DNA of 64,000 bases from Cyclobacteriaceae bacterium (GTDB lineage Bacteria; Bacteroidota; Bacteroidia; Cytophagales; Cyclobacteriaceae): NCBI GenBank assembly GCA_019638255.1, contig JAHBUD010000001.1, positions 2,108,001 through 2,172,000 of the forward strand, read 5' to 3'. The notes under the pieces are model-generated. The model was not told where the DNA came from and did no database searches. It was given only the letters and a program-made list of their open reading frames with translations. Position numbers and translations under genes: made by a program. Shown here one piece after another: positions 56,041 to 64,000 of the stretch. Position 1 is the first letter of the stretch. Each line of letters begins with the position of its first letter.

Positions 56041-56301
56041 GTGAAAGTGACGGGCGAAATTGCGATTCCACAAAAATCGCTTAGCAAAATTGACGAACGG
56101 GTTAACAATGCCCGGGCTAGTATTCTGCTTACAGAGACAAGAAAATTTAATACTGTGCTGCTGATTGACGATGCGATTGGATCGGGAGCAACAATCAATG
56201 AGACTGCCTCGAAGCTAAAAAACCAATCTATTGCAGGTTATATCATTGGATTGGCGATTACCGGAAGCTTCAAAAGCTTTGACGTTATTCAAGAAGTTTA
56301 A
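56041..56301 (+). pseudogene. Phosphoribosyltransferase C-terminal fragment
   Basis: About 86 residues in frame. The PRPP-binding motif is intact (NTVLLIDDAIGSGATINETA), preceded by AIPQKSLSKIDERVNNARAS and followed by IGLAITGSFKSFDVIQEV, which looks like a natural C-terminus. An in-frame stop lies 12 bases upstream of the first possible start (56026-56028), and the N-terminal half of the fold is missing. ComF-like or related PRTase; likely not active. Confidence 0.65.
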
Positions 56302-56312
56302 TACATTAGGAA

Positions 56313-56384
56313 ATGGCTTCAATCCTTCCAGGCTACGAACCTGCCGGCCGGCCGGTACGACATCAAAACTTAAACCCGATTTGA
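56313..56384 (+). pseudogene. Second broken TIR-protein start
   Basis: ATG at 56313 reads MASILPGYE, matching the first residues of the TIR family (MPSVLPEYE, MSSIIGGFE), then runs into unrelated PAGRPVRHQNLNPI and a stop at 56382-56384, just before the intact gene. A GCCGGCCGGCCGG run (56342-56354) marks the break. Only nine residues support homology, but the spacing in front of a true copy makes chance unlikely. Confidence 0.45.
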
Positions 56385-56385
56385 T

Positions 56386-58965
56386 ATGTCATCTATAATC
56401 GGTGGTTTTGAATACGACATCTTCATCAGTTACCGCCATAACGATAACCGTTCGGGTTGGGTAGCCGAATTTGTGAAGGCCTTACAGGAAGAACTTGCAG
56501 CCACTATCAAAGAGCCTGTTTCAGTTTATTTCGATAGTAACCCTTATGATGGATTACTGGAGACACATAATGTGGATAAGAGTCTGGAGGAAAAACTAAA
56601 GTGCCTTATTTTCATTCCCGTTATTTCTCAAACTTACTGCGATCCGAAAAGCTTTGCTTGGAAACATGAGTTTTGTGTGTTTAATAAAATCGCACTGGCG
56701 GACAAATACAACCGTGACATTAAGTTAATCAGCGGCAATGTGGGTAGCCGTTTACTTCCTGTAAAAATTCATGATCTTGATGGAGATGACAAGGCTATCA
56801 TTGAAAATGAAATAGGAGGTGTGCTGCGCGCTGTTGACTTTATTTATAAAGAACCCGGTGTAAATCGCCCGCTTAAGCCGGGCGATCATCGAAACGACAA
56901 TCAGAATAAAACGGATTACCGTAACCAGGTTAACAAAGTAGCCAATGCTGTTAAAGAAATTATTAACGGCATCACCAAACCATCAGCGGCAACACGGCTT
57001 AGCAGCTCCATTACTGTTGAAAAGACTGATACACGGGAATCAATTGCTGTGTTGCCATTCAGAAATATGAGCAATGACTCGGGACAGGAATATTTTTCAG
57101 ATGGCATCACCGAGAATATTATCATTCAACTGGCGGCAAATAAAAAGTTAAGAACTATTTCGCGCACGTCTGTGATGCGCTACAAGAAATCGGAGAAAAC
57201 GGCACCGGAAATTGCTGCCGAGTTGGGTGTGAACTTTATCCTCGAAGGCGGGGTACAGACCCACCAGAATAAAGTGCGGATAAATGTGCAGCTCATTGAT
57301 GCTATAGAAGATGATCATGTGTGGTCGAAGGTATTCAACGAGCGTATGGATGACATCTTTGAAATTCAAAGCCATGTGGCTGAAGTTGTTGCTAAAGAGT
57401 TACAGGCATCAATCGAGTCGGGTGCCGACACGATTGAACCTGTACCTACCAAAGACATGGAGGCCTACAACCTGTTTTTAAAAGGCCGGCATGCTTTTAA
57501 TCAATGGGGGGTAGAGGGCTATCGCACCGCTACCGATTATTTTAAACTGGCGCTGGCTAAAGATCCGGATTTTCAACAGGCGTATTCATACATGGCCAGT
57601 TGCTATTCGGCACGTATGTCATGGAATGGTGATCTTTCTCCGGAAGAAGCTAAGGCGCACATTGAAGTTTATCTTAAAGAGGCATGGAAGCGAGGGCCGC
57701 AGGACAATGATTACCTCACCAAAGCCTTTGTTGAGTTTTTTGTGCACAAGAATTTTGCTGAAGCTGAACGTACCTTTCTGGAGGTAATCAACAGAAATCA
57801 GAATAATGCTGATGTATTGTATGCCTATTGTTACCTGCTCAACATGATGGGCCGCTTTGAAGAGGCCATGGGGTGTCTTAATAAGGCAAGAGTACTTGAT
57901 CCATTAACCCCTGCATCCTACAACTACGAAGCCATCACACTATATTTATTAGGTAAGTATGATGAGGCCCTGCAGGTACTAACTGAGGCGTTGCAATTGT
58001 ATCCAGCGGTGCTACGCTTTTGCGACTTCAAAGCCCGCATTTTCCTGACCCAAGGCAAATGGGAACAGGTAAAAATTACGGTAATTGATGGATTGGAAAA
58101 TGCCACTATTCGACCGCCTTCACTGGTGGCTTACCTGGCTGGTGCTTATGCACAAATGGGTAATCACAAGGAATGTAAAGTTTTATTGGAGGAACTGATC
58201 AAACGTAGCGAACAGAAGGAGAAGGGAGTCAATATATATATAGTCCATGTTTTTGAAGCTATGAACGAGCGGAGTAATGCGCTGCTTTGGCTGGAAAAGG
58301 CAAAGACCACCAACGATGTGGATCTGATATGGTTACAGGTTGATCCATTGCTGAGAGAATTAAATAACTCATTTGCGCAATCACCCGATTATGCCGGTGC
58401 GGAAAAACATATCAGCGATTTACTCACCCGCGAAATGCCAGCCTTGCCTTACCACAACATCGATCATATCAAAGATGTATTGGAATCCGCCCTGCGCATA
58501 GCCGAAGCCGAGCAGGTATCTGATGATGAAATAAGTTTAATCCGCCTGGCAGCCTTGTTTCACGATGCGGGTTTTATTCGCGGTGCGAAAGGTCATGAGG
58601 CGCATGGCGCAGCTATGGCCAAAGAAATTTTACCTGCTTATGGGTTAAATGATGTGCAGATCGGTAGCATTTGCTCAATGATTATGGCCACGCAGTTGCC
58701 TCAAACTCCAACAAACAAACTTGATAAAATTTTATGCGATGCCGACCTGGATTATTTGGGCCGCAATGATTTTTATGAAACAGGCAAACGACTTTACCAG
58801 GAATTATCCGCAGCCGGAGTTGTAGAAACTGAGCGTGAGTGGAACATCATGCAGAGAACTTTTCTGGAAGGACATAAATATTATACAGCTTTTAGTTGTG
58901 CGCAACGCGAACCCGTAAAGCAACAACACCTTACCGAAATACAGACAAAACTTAAAAGCCACTGA
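56386..58965 (+). CDS. TIR - TolB-like - TPR - HD domain protein
   Basis: 859 residues, no signal peptide, cytoplasmic. TIR domain (8-150): FEYDIFISYRHND, YFDSNPYDGLLE, CLIFIPVISQTYCDP, and SFAWKHEF with Glu95 at the place of the NADase catalytic Glu. TolB/adenylate-cyclase-associated domain (217-345): SIAVLPFRNMSNDSGQEYFS, DGITENII, NFILEGGVQTHQNKVRINVQ. TPR array (about 355-640). HD phosphohydrolase domain (680-830): YHNIDH (His690, His694), LFHDAGF (His726, Asp727), CDADLDYLG (Asp785). The TIR-TolB-TPR part is known from Bacteroidota; an HD domain at the end is unusual. 25 bases before a giant histidine kinase gene. Confidence 0.9.
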   Translation: MSSIIGGFEYDIFISYRHNDNRSGWVAEFVKALQEELAATIKEPVSVYFDSNPYDGLLETHNVDKSLEEKLKCLIFIPVISQTYCDPKSFAWKHEFCVFNKIALADKYNRDIKLISGNVGSRLLPVKIHDLDGDDKAIIENEIGGVLRAVDFIYKEPGVNRPLKPGDHRNDNQNKTDYRNQVNKVANAVKEIINGITKPSAATRLSSSITVEKTDTRESIAVLPFRNMSNDSGQEYFSDGITENIIIQLAANKKLRTISRTSVMRYKKSEKTAPEIAAELGVNFILEGGVQTHQNKVRINVQLIDAIEDDHVWSKVFNERMDDIFEIQSHVAEVVAKELQASIESGADTIEPVPTKDMEAYNLFLKGRHAFNQWGVEGYRTATDYFKLALAKDPDFQQAYSYMASCYSARMSWNGDLSPEEAKAHIEVYLKEAWKRGPQDNDYLTKAFVEFFVHKNFAEAERTFLEVINRNQNNADVLYAYCYLLNMMGRFEEAMGCLNKARVLDPLTPASYNYEAITLYLLGKYDEALQVLTEALQLYPAVLRFCDFKARIFLTQGKWEQVKITVIDGLENATIRPPSLVAYLAGAYAQMGNHKECKVLLEELIKRSEQKEKGVNIYIVHVFEAMNERSNALLWLEKAKTTNDVDLIWLQVDPLLRELNNSFAQSPDYAGAEKHISDLLTREMPALPYHNIDHIKDVLESALRIAEAEQVSDDEISLIRLAALFHDAGFIRGAKGHEAHGAAMAKEILPAYGLNDVQIGSICSMIMATQLPQTPTNKLDKILCDADLDYLGRNDFYETGKRLYQELSAAGVVETEREWNIMQRTFLEGHKYYTAFSCAQREPVKQQHLTEIQTKLKSH

Positions 58966-58990
58966 TGTTACACCCCGGAATTTTCAGCCT

Positions 58991-61900
58991 ATGAAACTCG
59001 CCAAAAAAATCGAACAGGAAGTTTTAAAGGTTTATAACAGCGGATGGGACGCCTATATGCGTGGCGATTTGAAAACACATGCGACTTGCCTAAGCAACAA
59101 GTTCAAAATTATCGGAACTACTGAAGCCGAGCATTTCAATACAAAGAAGGCGTGGTTGACTTTTTGTAAAAAAACAATCCACCAGGTGGTGGGTGTTGTG
59201 CAAATGCGAAACCGGAAGATTAAGCTGGATCCCGTTGGCGATGGTGTAATGGTAGTAGAGAACTCAACTATCTATGTGCTGATTGAAGGGAAGTGGCAAT
59301 TCTATTCGAAGCTCAGGATTACTGCTTTGATGCTGAAAGAAAAGACGGGCTGGAAGTATGTTCACCAGCATGGTTCGCTACCCGATATGCGGGCCAGCGA
59401 AAACGAAACGATTGCCACCGAAAAGATTAAGAAAGAAAACCAGCAATTGCGCGAAGCAGTAAAGCGCAGGACAATTGAACTCGAAGAAAAAAACCGCAAA
59501 CTGGAAATTGAAGCAGCCCTGGAAAAAGTTCGTTCCCGTTCGCTCGCCATGCATAAAAGCGAAGATATGGGCGAAGTGGTGAATGAAGTATTGCATCGCT
59601 TGCAAGAGCTGGGTGTGCGGGTAGAGACTGCTAACATTTTCATTTATGCAAGGGGCTCAGAAAATCTGGAAGTATGGACGGCAGGCAAGCAGGCATATTC
59701 CAACCGGTTTCTTATTCCCATAGCTTCTGCTCCGCATTTCAAAACAGTAGTTGATGCCATCCGGAAAAGAAAAGAATTGGTTACCTGGCACTATACCAAA
59801 AAGGAAAAGAATAAAATTCTCCAATATTGGTTAAAACACACTGCGTATAAAGAAATACCACCCGACCGCAGACGAGTACTCTTAACTAGTCAAGCCTTCA
59901 CGCTCTCGGTTGGAATTAGTAAAAACATCGGGATACAGATTAATAACTATTCCATTGATGCCTTTACAGATGCTGAGAACAACATACTTGTAAGGTTTTC
60001 CAAAGTGTTTGAACAGGCTTACACCCGCTTCCTCGATCTGCAAAAAGCAGAGGCGCAGGCAAGAGAAGCAGAGATAGAATTGGCATTGGAAAGGGTAAGG
60101 GCCAGGGCAATGGCTTTGAGAAAAAGTGAAGAGTTGAAGGAACTCATTGTTATTATATTCAATGAATTTAAAAAGTTAGGATTTGGACTTTACGAATGCA
60201 ATCTTTTATTATTCGATACAAAGCCGAAGGATCTCATACATTGGGGATCAGGCGTTGATGATTCTGAACCAAACTGCGTAAAGGTACCTTACGTTGACCA
60301 TCCTTTTTTAAAAGAGCTCTTTATCGATCTGGATAAAGGAATAAAATTCCGGACTGGCAAACTCGGAGGTAAAACGCTTAAGAGTTTTCTCAAGTATTTA
60401 CTGACACAAACACAATTCAAAGACACATCCCAGGAATACAAAGATGGGATGATGGCAATTGATAGTCTTTTCTTTACTCATTCTGTGATAACACATGGCT
60501 TTCTTGAAATAGTAGGAAGCGAGGCTCTTTCTGAAGAGAAAATTAATGTATTGAAAAAATTTACACGTGTTGTTGATATGGCCTATACCCGGTTTGATGA
60601 TGTGGTAAAAGCAGAAGCCCAGGCTCGCGAAGCACAAATAGAAGCAGCCCTGGAAAGGGTGCGGGCGCAGACCATGGCCATGCATAACAGCGAAGATGTG
60701 GGGAAGTGCGTGGTTAAGATGTTTAGTGAACTTACCGCGTTAGGAGTGGATGAAGGTACCCGCTTTGGTATTGGTATTCTGAACCACGACAACGAAAACA
60801 ATCAGCTTTGGACGGCCCGTAAAGATGGTGTGGAAGTCAACATGCACATCGGCAACCTGGATATGACTTTGCACCCGTTGCTGAAAAGCGCCCGCAAGGC
60901 CTGGAAAGAGCAGGTGCCCCTCCATACGTATGTGTTGGAGGGTGAGGATTTGTTGGATTATTACCAAATGCTTAATAACGCACCTGACTATAAAATTCAG
61001 ATACCAATAGAACGATTGCCTAAAAAAGAAATACAACACTGTTTCATATTCAAGCATGGATTTTTTTATGCGTTCTGTCCCCGGGAATTTCAACCCGAAT
61101 TAATCCAGATCACGCAACGGTTCAGTTCGGTTTTCGCGCAAACCTATCAGCGGTATCTGGATCTGAAAAGGGCTGAAGCACAAGCAAGGGAGGCACAGAT
61201 TGAAGCAGCTTTGGAAAGGGTGCGAAGTCGCTCGATGGCCATGCATAAAAGCAATGAACTCCGTTCTGTTGTCAAAACACTATATGGTGAGCTGCAAAGC
61301 TTGAATATAAACTTTCATGTGGTGGGCATACAGTTATTGTACGATCAATCGAAAGATCTCTATATGTGGTTGGGTACAGCGGATGGTCTGTATGATAACA
61401 TTATTCACTGGCCATATATGGACCTACCGGTTTTTCATGCGACATATAAGGCCCGCATTACAGGCGAGATGTTACAACTGAGTTTGTCCGAGGCAGAGAC
61501 AGAGAAATTTTTTAATGAATATTTTAAACTGGAGGGAGTTCCTAAGGCTCGACAAGTGGCAACACAAAATGTTAAAGAAATAGATATGTCAGGAGCCTAT
61601 CAACAGCTTACTGGCATATTTCTAATGCGGTATACAGAAGGCCTTTATTCGACTTATGAAAAAGATGTTATCAAGCGCTTTTCAAACGCCTTTGAACAGA
61701 CTTATACCCGCTTCCTCGATCTTCAAAAAGCAGAAACACAGGCGCGCGAAGCGAAAATTGAAGCAGCGCTGGAGCGTGTGAGAGCACAAGCCATGGCTAT
61801 GCATCATTCTGAAGATTTAAGCAAAACTATCCAGGTGTATTTCGAGCAATTGGATGACCTTATCGATTCAACCATTGTGCGATGTGGCGCAGGATTACTC

Positions 61901-63670
61901 AATAAAGAAAATACTATTGCAGAGATGTCCACTGCCAGCAAGTCTTCTGAAGGTGAGACCTATAGTGTGAAAGGGAGAATCGATATGCGGGGACATCCGC
62001 TGTTGGAGAATACCTATGAACATTGGTTGAAACAGAAAGAGTACAGCCATGTGTTGCGTGGAAATGAAATCAGAGAATACTATCAGTATATTACCAATCA
62101 GGTGGCCATACCTGAAAACCGGGGAGAAGATGAACTGCATTTTTATTTTCCGATGTTCACCGAAGGATCATTTTATGTAGTAACAAACACGGAAGTGCCT
62201 GCAAATGAATTGCAAATCTTTCGCAGATTCAGCTCGGTTCTTAGTTTAACCTACAGACGATTCAACGATCTTCAAAAAGCCGAAGCACAGGCAAGAGAAG
62301 CAGTGAAGCAATCCTCCCTGGACCGCATAAGAGGAGAGATTGCCTCCATGCGAACCACAACCGATCTGGAACGCATTACGCCACTTATCTGGAAAGAACT
62401 CACTACACTCAACATTCCATTTATCCGCTGTGGAGTTTTTATTATGGACGATACGTTGCAACAAATCCATACGTTCCTTTCCACACCCGATGGTAAAGCG
62501 ATTGCTGCGTTCCACTTGCCCTATGATGCTCCAGGAAGAACACGTGAAATTGTGAGCCATTGGATGAACAATCAAACGTATATCGAGCATTGGGATGAAA
62601 CCGCTTTCAGCGAACTGGGCGATTTATTAGTGCAGGAAGGCGCGATGCCTTCCAAAGAAGGTTACATGAAAACAATACCAGGCGGAGGACTTTATCTGCA
62701 CTGTCTCCCGTTTTTGCAAGGTATGCTTTATGTCGGAAATGCGGTAAAGCTAACCAATGAAGAAATTCAGTTAATACAATCCGTTGCTGATGCATTCTCC
62801 ACTGCTTATGCACGTTTTGAAGATTTTAATAAACTGGAGTCTGCCAAAGTTCAGATAGAAAAAACATTGGTGGATTTGAAACAGACACAGGCGCAATTAG
62901 TGCAATCTGAAAAGATGGCAAGTCTTGGAGAACTTACAGCCGGTATCGCCCACGAAATTCAGAACCCGTTGAACTTTGTAAACAATTTCTCGGAAGTGAG
63001 TAATGAATTGATAAAAGAGATACAAGACATAAGACGTAAGTCACAAGACGGTAAGCGTGATGAAGAAGAGAACGAACTTCTTAATGATATTGCAAGTAAT
63101 CTGGTGAAAATACTTCACCACGGAAAACGTGCCGATGCCATCGTAAAAGGAATGCTTCAGCATAGCCGCAGCAGTTCAGGGCAGAAGGAACTCACCGACA
63201 TCAATGCGTTGGCCGATGAATATTTACGATTGGCGTATCACGGCCTTCGTGCCAAAGAAAAATCATTCAATGCGAAGTTTGAAACCCACCTTGACCCTGC
63301 GTTGCCGCAGGTGAATGTTGTGCCACAGGATATCGGCCGTGTGATTTTAAATTTAATCACCAACGCTTTCTATGCCGTAACCGAGCGAAAGAAGCTACAA
63401 TCCGATGGATACGAACCTGTAGTAATCGTCTCGACTAAGAAACTGAATGACAAATTCGAGATCAGTGTGAAAGACAACGGCAACGGCATTCCTGATCACA
63501 TCAAAGAGAAAATCTTTCAGCCGTTTTTTACTACCAAACCAACCGGACAGGGAACGGGGTTAGGGTTAAGTTTGAGTTATGATATTATGAAAGCGCATGG
63601 AGGTGAGTTAAAATTGGAGACAAGAGAAAGAGAAGGAAGTGAGTTTATTGTTCAATTGCCAATGGTCTGA
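58991..63670 (+). CDS. Giant histidine kinase with SnoaL-like head and six tandem sensory modules
   Basis: 1,559 residues, no membrane helix seen. Residues 1-130: NTF2/SnoaL-like fold (VYNSGWDAYMRGDLKTHATC, WLTFCKKTIHQVVGVVQMRN, GWKYVHQHGSLPDMRASE). Then six repeats of about 187 residues, each opening with a helix such as EAALERVRSRSMAMHKSNEL and carrying a GAF-like body; the sixth is diverged (LDRIRGEIASMRTTTDLERI). HisKA: LGELTAGIAHEIQNPLNFVN with phospho-acceptor His1321. HATPase: NLITNAF, DNGNGIPD, GTGLGLSLSYDI. No receiver domain follows. Likely cotranscribed with the TIR-HD protein. Ligands of the modules are unknown. Confidence 0.92.
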   Translation: MKLAKKIEQEVLKVYNSGWDAYMRGDLKTHATCLSNKFKIIGTTEAEHFNTKKAWLTFCKKTIHQVVGVVQMRNRKIKLDPVGDGVMVVENSTIYVLIEGKWQFYSKLRITALMLKEKTGWKYVHQHGSLPDMRASENETIATEKIKKENQQLREAVKRRTIELEEKNRKLEIEAALEKVRSRSLAMHKSEDMGEVVNEVLHRLQELGVRVETANIFIYARGSENLEVWTAGKQAYSNRFLIPIASAPHFKTVVDAIRKRKELVTWHYTKKEKNKILQYWLKHTAYKEIPPDRRRVLLTSQAFTLSVGISKNIGIQINNYSIDAFTDAENNILVRFSKVFEQAYTRFLDLQKAEAQAREAEIELALERVRARAMALRKSEELKELIVIIFNEFKKLGFGLYECNLLLFDTKPKDLIHWGSGVDDSEPNCVKVPYVDHPFLKELFIDLDKGIKFRTGKLGGKTLKSFLKYLLTQTQFKDTSQEYKDGMMAIDSLFFTHSVITHGFLEIVGSEALSEEKINVLKKFTRVVDMAYTRFDDVVKAEAQAREAQIEAALERVRAQTMAMHNSEDVGKCVVKMFSELTALGVDEGTRFGIGILNHDNENNQLWTARKDGVEVNMHIGNLDMTLHPLLKSARKAWKEQVPLHTYVLEGEDLLDYYQMLNNAPDYKIQIPIERLPKKEIQHCFIFKHGFFYAFCPREFQPELIQITQRFSSVFAQTYQRYLDLKRAEAQAREAQIEAALERVRSRSMAMHKSNELRSVVKTLYGELQSLNINFHVVGIQLLYDQSKDLYMWLGTADGLYDNIIHWPYMDLPVFHATYKARITGEMLQLSLSEAETEKFFNEYFKLEGVPKARQVATQNVKEIDMSGAYQQLTGIFLMRYTEGLYSTYEKDVIKRFSNAFEQTYTRFLDLQKAETQAREAKIEAALERVRAQAMAMHHSEDLSKTIQVYFEQLDDLIDSTIVRCGAGLLNKENTIAEMSTASKSSEGETYSVKGRIDMRGHPLLENTYEHWLKQKEYSHVLRGNEIREYYQYITNQVAIPENRGEDELHFYFPMFTEGSFYVVTNTEVPANELQIFRRFSSVLSLTYRRFNDLQKAEAQAREAVKQSSLDRIRGEIASMRTTTDLERITPLIWKELTTLNIPFIRCGVFIMDDTLQQIHTFLSTPDGKAIAAFHLPYDAPGRTREIVSHWMNNQTYIEHWDETAFSELGDLLVQEGAMPSKEGYMKTIPGGGLYLHCLPFLQGMLYVGNAVKLTNEEIQLIQSVADAFSTAYARFEDFNKLESAKVQIEKTLVDLKQTQAQLVQSEKMASLGELTAGIAHEIQNPLNFVNNFSEVSNELIKEIQDIRRKSQDGKRDEEENELLNDIASNLVKILHHGKRADAIVKGMLQHSRSSSGQKELTDINALADEYLRLAYHGLRAKEKSFNAKFETHLDPALPQVNVVPQDIGRVILNLITNAFYAVTERKKLQSDGYEPVVIVSTKKLNDKFEISVKDNGNGIPDHIKEKIFQPFFTTKPTGQGTGLGLSLSYDIMKAHGGELKLETREREGSEFIVQLPMV

Positions 63671-63714
63671 ATCCTCTAAAACCAAGGATTCCAGATTTGT
63701 AATATTTTACAAAA

Positions 63715-63731
63715 ATGGAGTTTGACTCCAT
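63715..63731. promoter_or_regulatory. Palindrome upstream of the AAA_14 ATPase gene
   Basis: ATGGAGT-TTG-ACTCCAT, perfect 7-bp arms, 31 bases before the ATG at 63763 and 44 bases after the kinase stop. There is no T-run, so it is an operator candidate rather than a terminator. Confidence 0.5.
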
Positions 63732-63762
63732 AATTTACTATTTTTACAGAAATGGACTTGCT

Positions 63763-64000
63763 ATGATTGCCCGACAGATTCTTCCGGAAGCGAAACATGC
63801 CCTTACCCAATTCAGAGCGTTGTGTATTACAGGGCCCCGGCAAAGCGGAAAGACAACCCTCAGTAAACTGCTCGCTAAAGATAAACCGTATGTAAATTTC
63901 GAAAACCCTTCCTTGCAATATGAAGCCGAGTTGGATCCACACTCATTTTTGAAACAATTTAAGGACGGAGCCATCCTCGATGAAGTTCAGCGTGTACCAG
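63763..64000 (+). CDS. AAA_14/DUF4143 family ATPase (5' part, runs off window)
   Basis: 79 codons visible, ATG at 63763 (MIARQILPEAKHALTQFRAL). Walker A GPRQSGKTTL (Lys30), strand YVNFENPSLQYEAELDPHSF, and Walker B-like AILDEVQRVP, the usual start of the AAA_14 plus DUF4143 family. These ATPases are frequent beside defence and toxin loci, but their role is not settled. The ATG at 63752 is in another frame and ends after four codons. Confidence 0.85.
   Translation, partial: MIARQILPEAKHALTQFRALCITGPRQSGKTTLSKLLAKDKPYVNFENPSLQYEAELDPHSFLKQFKDGAILDEVQRVP

Noticed and set aside
59506..62320. Repeats in the kinase gene read as a CRISPR or tandem DNA repeat
   Set aside because: The spacing is about 560 bases and all units are in one open frame; this is a protein domain repeat.
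63676..63942. 88-codon minus-strand frame at the window end
   Set aside because: It is antisense to the AAA_14 ATPase start, whose Walker motif is clear on the plus strand.

Overview
The window is chromosomal DNA of a Bacteroidota bacterium, most likely of the Cytophagales. The evidence is a Por/type IX sorting domain on the DUF1501 protein, DUF1800/DUF1501, DUF2911, DUF4159, DUF4369 and DUF6913-type genes, TTG-N18/19-TAnnTTTG promoters, start codons without Shine-Dalgarno sequences, tiny Lys/Ala-rich histone-H1-like proteins, and a SerB-SerA fusion. Base composition is moderate (about 40-45% GC in most genes by eye), with AT-richer patches in the glycan genes and inside alaS. I saw no tRNA, rRNA, CRISPR array or complete insertion sequence.

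Layout. 1-1,620: DUF2911 lipid/secreted protein (cut by the window edge), a dCMP deaminase and two small histone-like genes. 1,758-8,418: murB and a four-gene block DUF1800-DUF1501-outer membrane barrel-lipoprotein. 8,586-15,050: HMG-CoA lyase, a TPR protein, dprA, a MerR regulator, a YVTN propeller and two tandem M23 peptidases. 15,182-20,622: alaS-gatB-TlpA-like thioredoxin, closed by a strong terminator. 20,627-22,955: BlaR1-like/BlaI-like sensor-repressor pair with an operator inside its promoter. 23,042-28,482+: DUF4159, two lipoproteins, thyA, L-serine dehydratase beta chain, and a TolC plus membrane-fusion pair without a permease. 29,929-33,816: small glycan-modification cluster (GT2, FkbM methyltransferase, GT90, an orphan). 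33,830-38,098: accC-DUF1015-maf-CPBP block. 38,243-43,757: serine-palmitoyltransferase-like enzyme, histone-H1-like protein, an epimerase pseudogene, dapA-DUF6913-ligA. 43,812-48,262: M1 peptidase and an ECF sigma operon. 48,337-52,533: serC, a potassium channel and a SerB-SerA fusion, so the whole phosphorylated serine pathway lies here. 52,596-54,388: arsR-arsM-arsC arsenic operon with two matching ArsR operators. 54,416-55,372: transketolase C-terminal half.

The most unusual stretch is 55,440-64,000. A short graveyard of gene fragments (a decayed membrane-protein start, a 49-residue TIR stub, a phosphoribosyltransferase tail, a second TIR-type start) leads into an intact 859-residue TIR-TolB-like-TPR-HD protein. 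This is followed after 25 bases by a 1,559-residue histidine kinase with an NTF2/SnoaL-like head and six tandem ~187-residue sensory modules. An AAA_14/DUF4143-type ATPase starts just after it and runs off the window. The TIR-HD protein and the giant kinase look like one transcription unit and are the best candidate here for an undescribed signalling or defence system; that role is inference.
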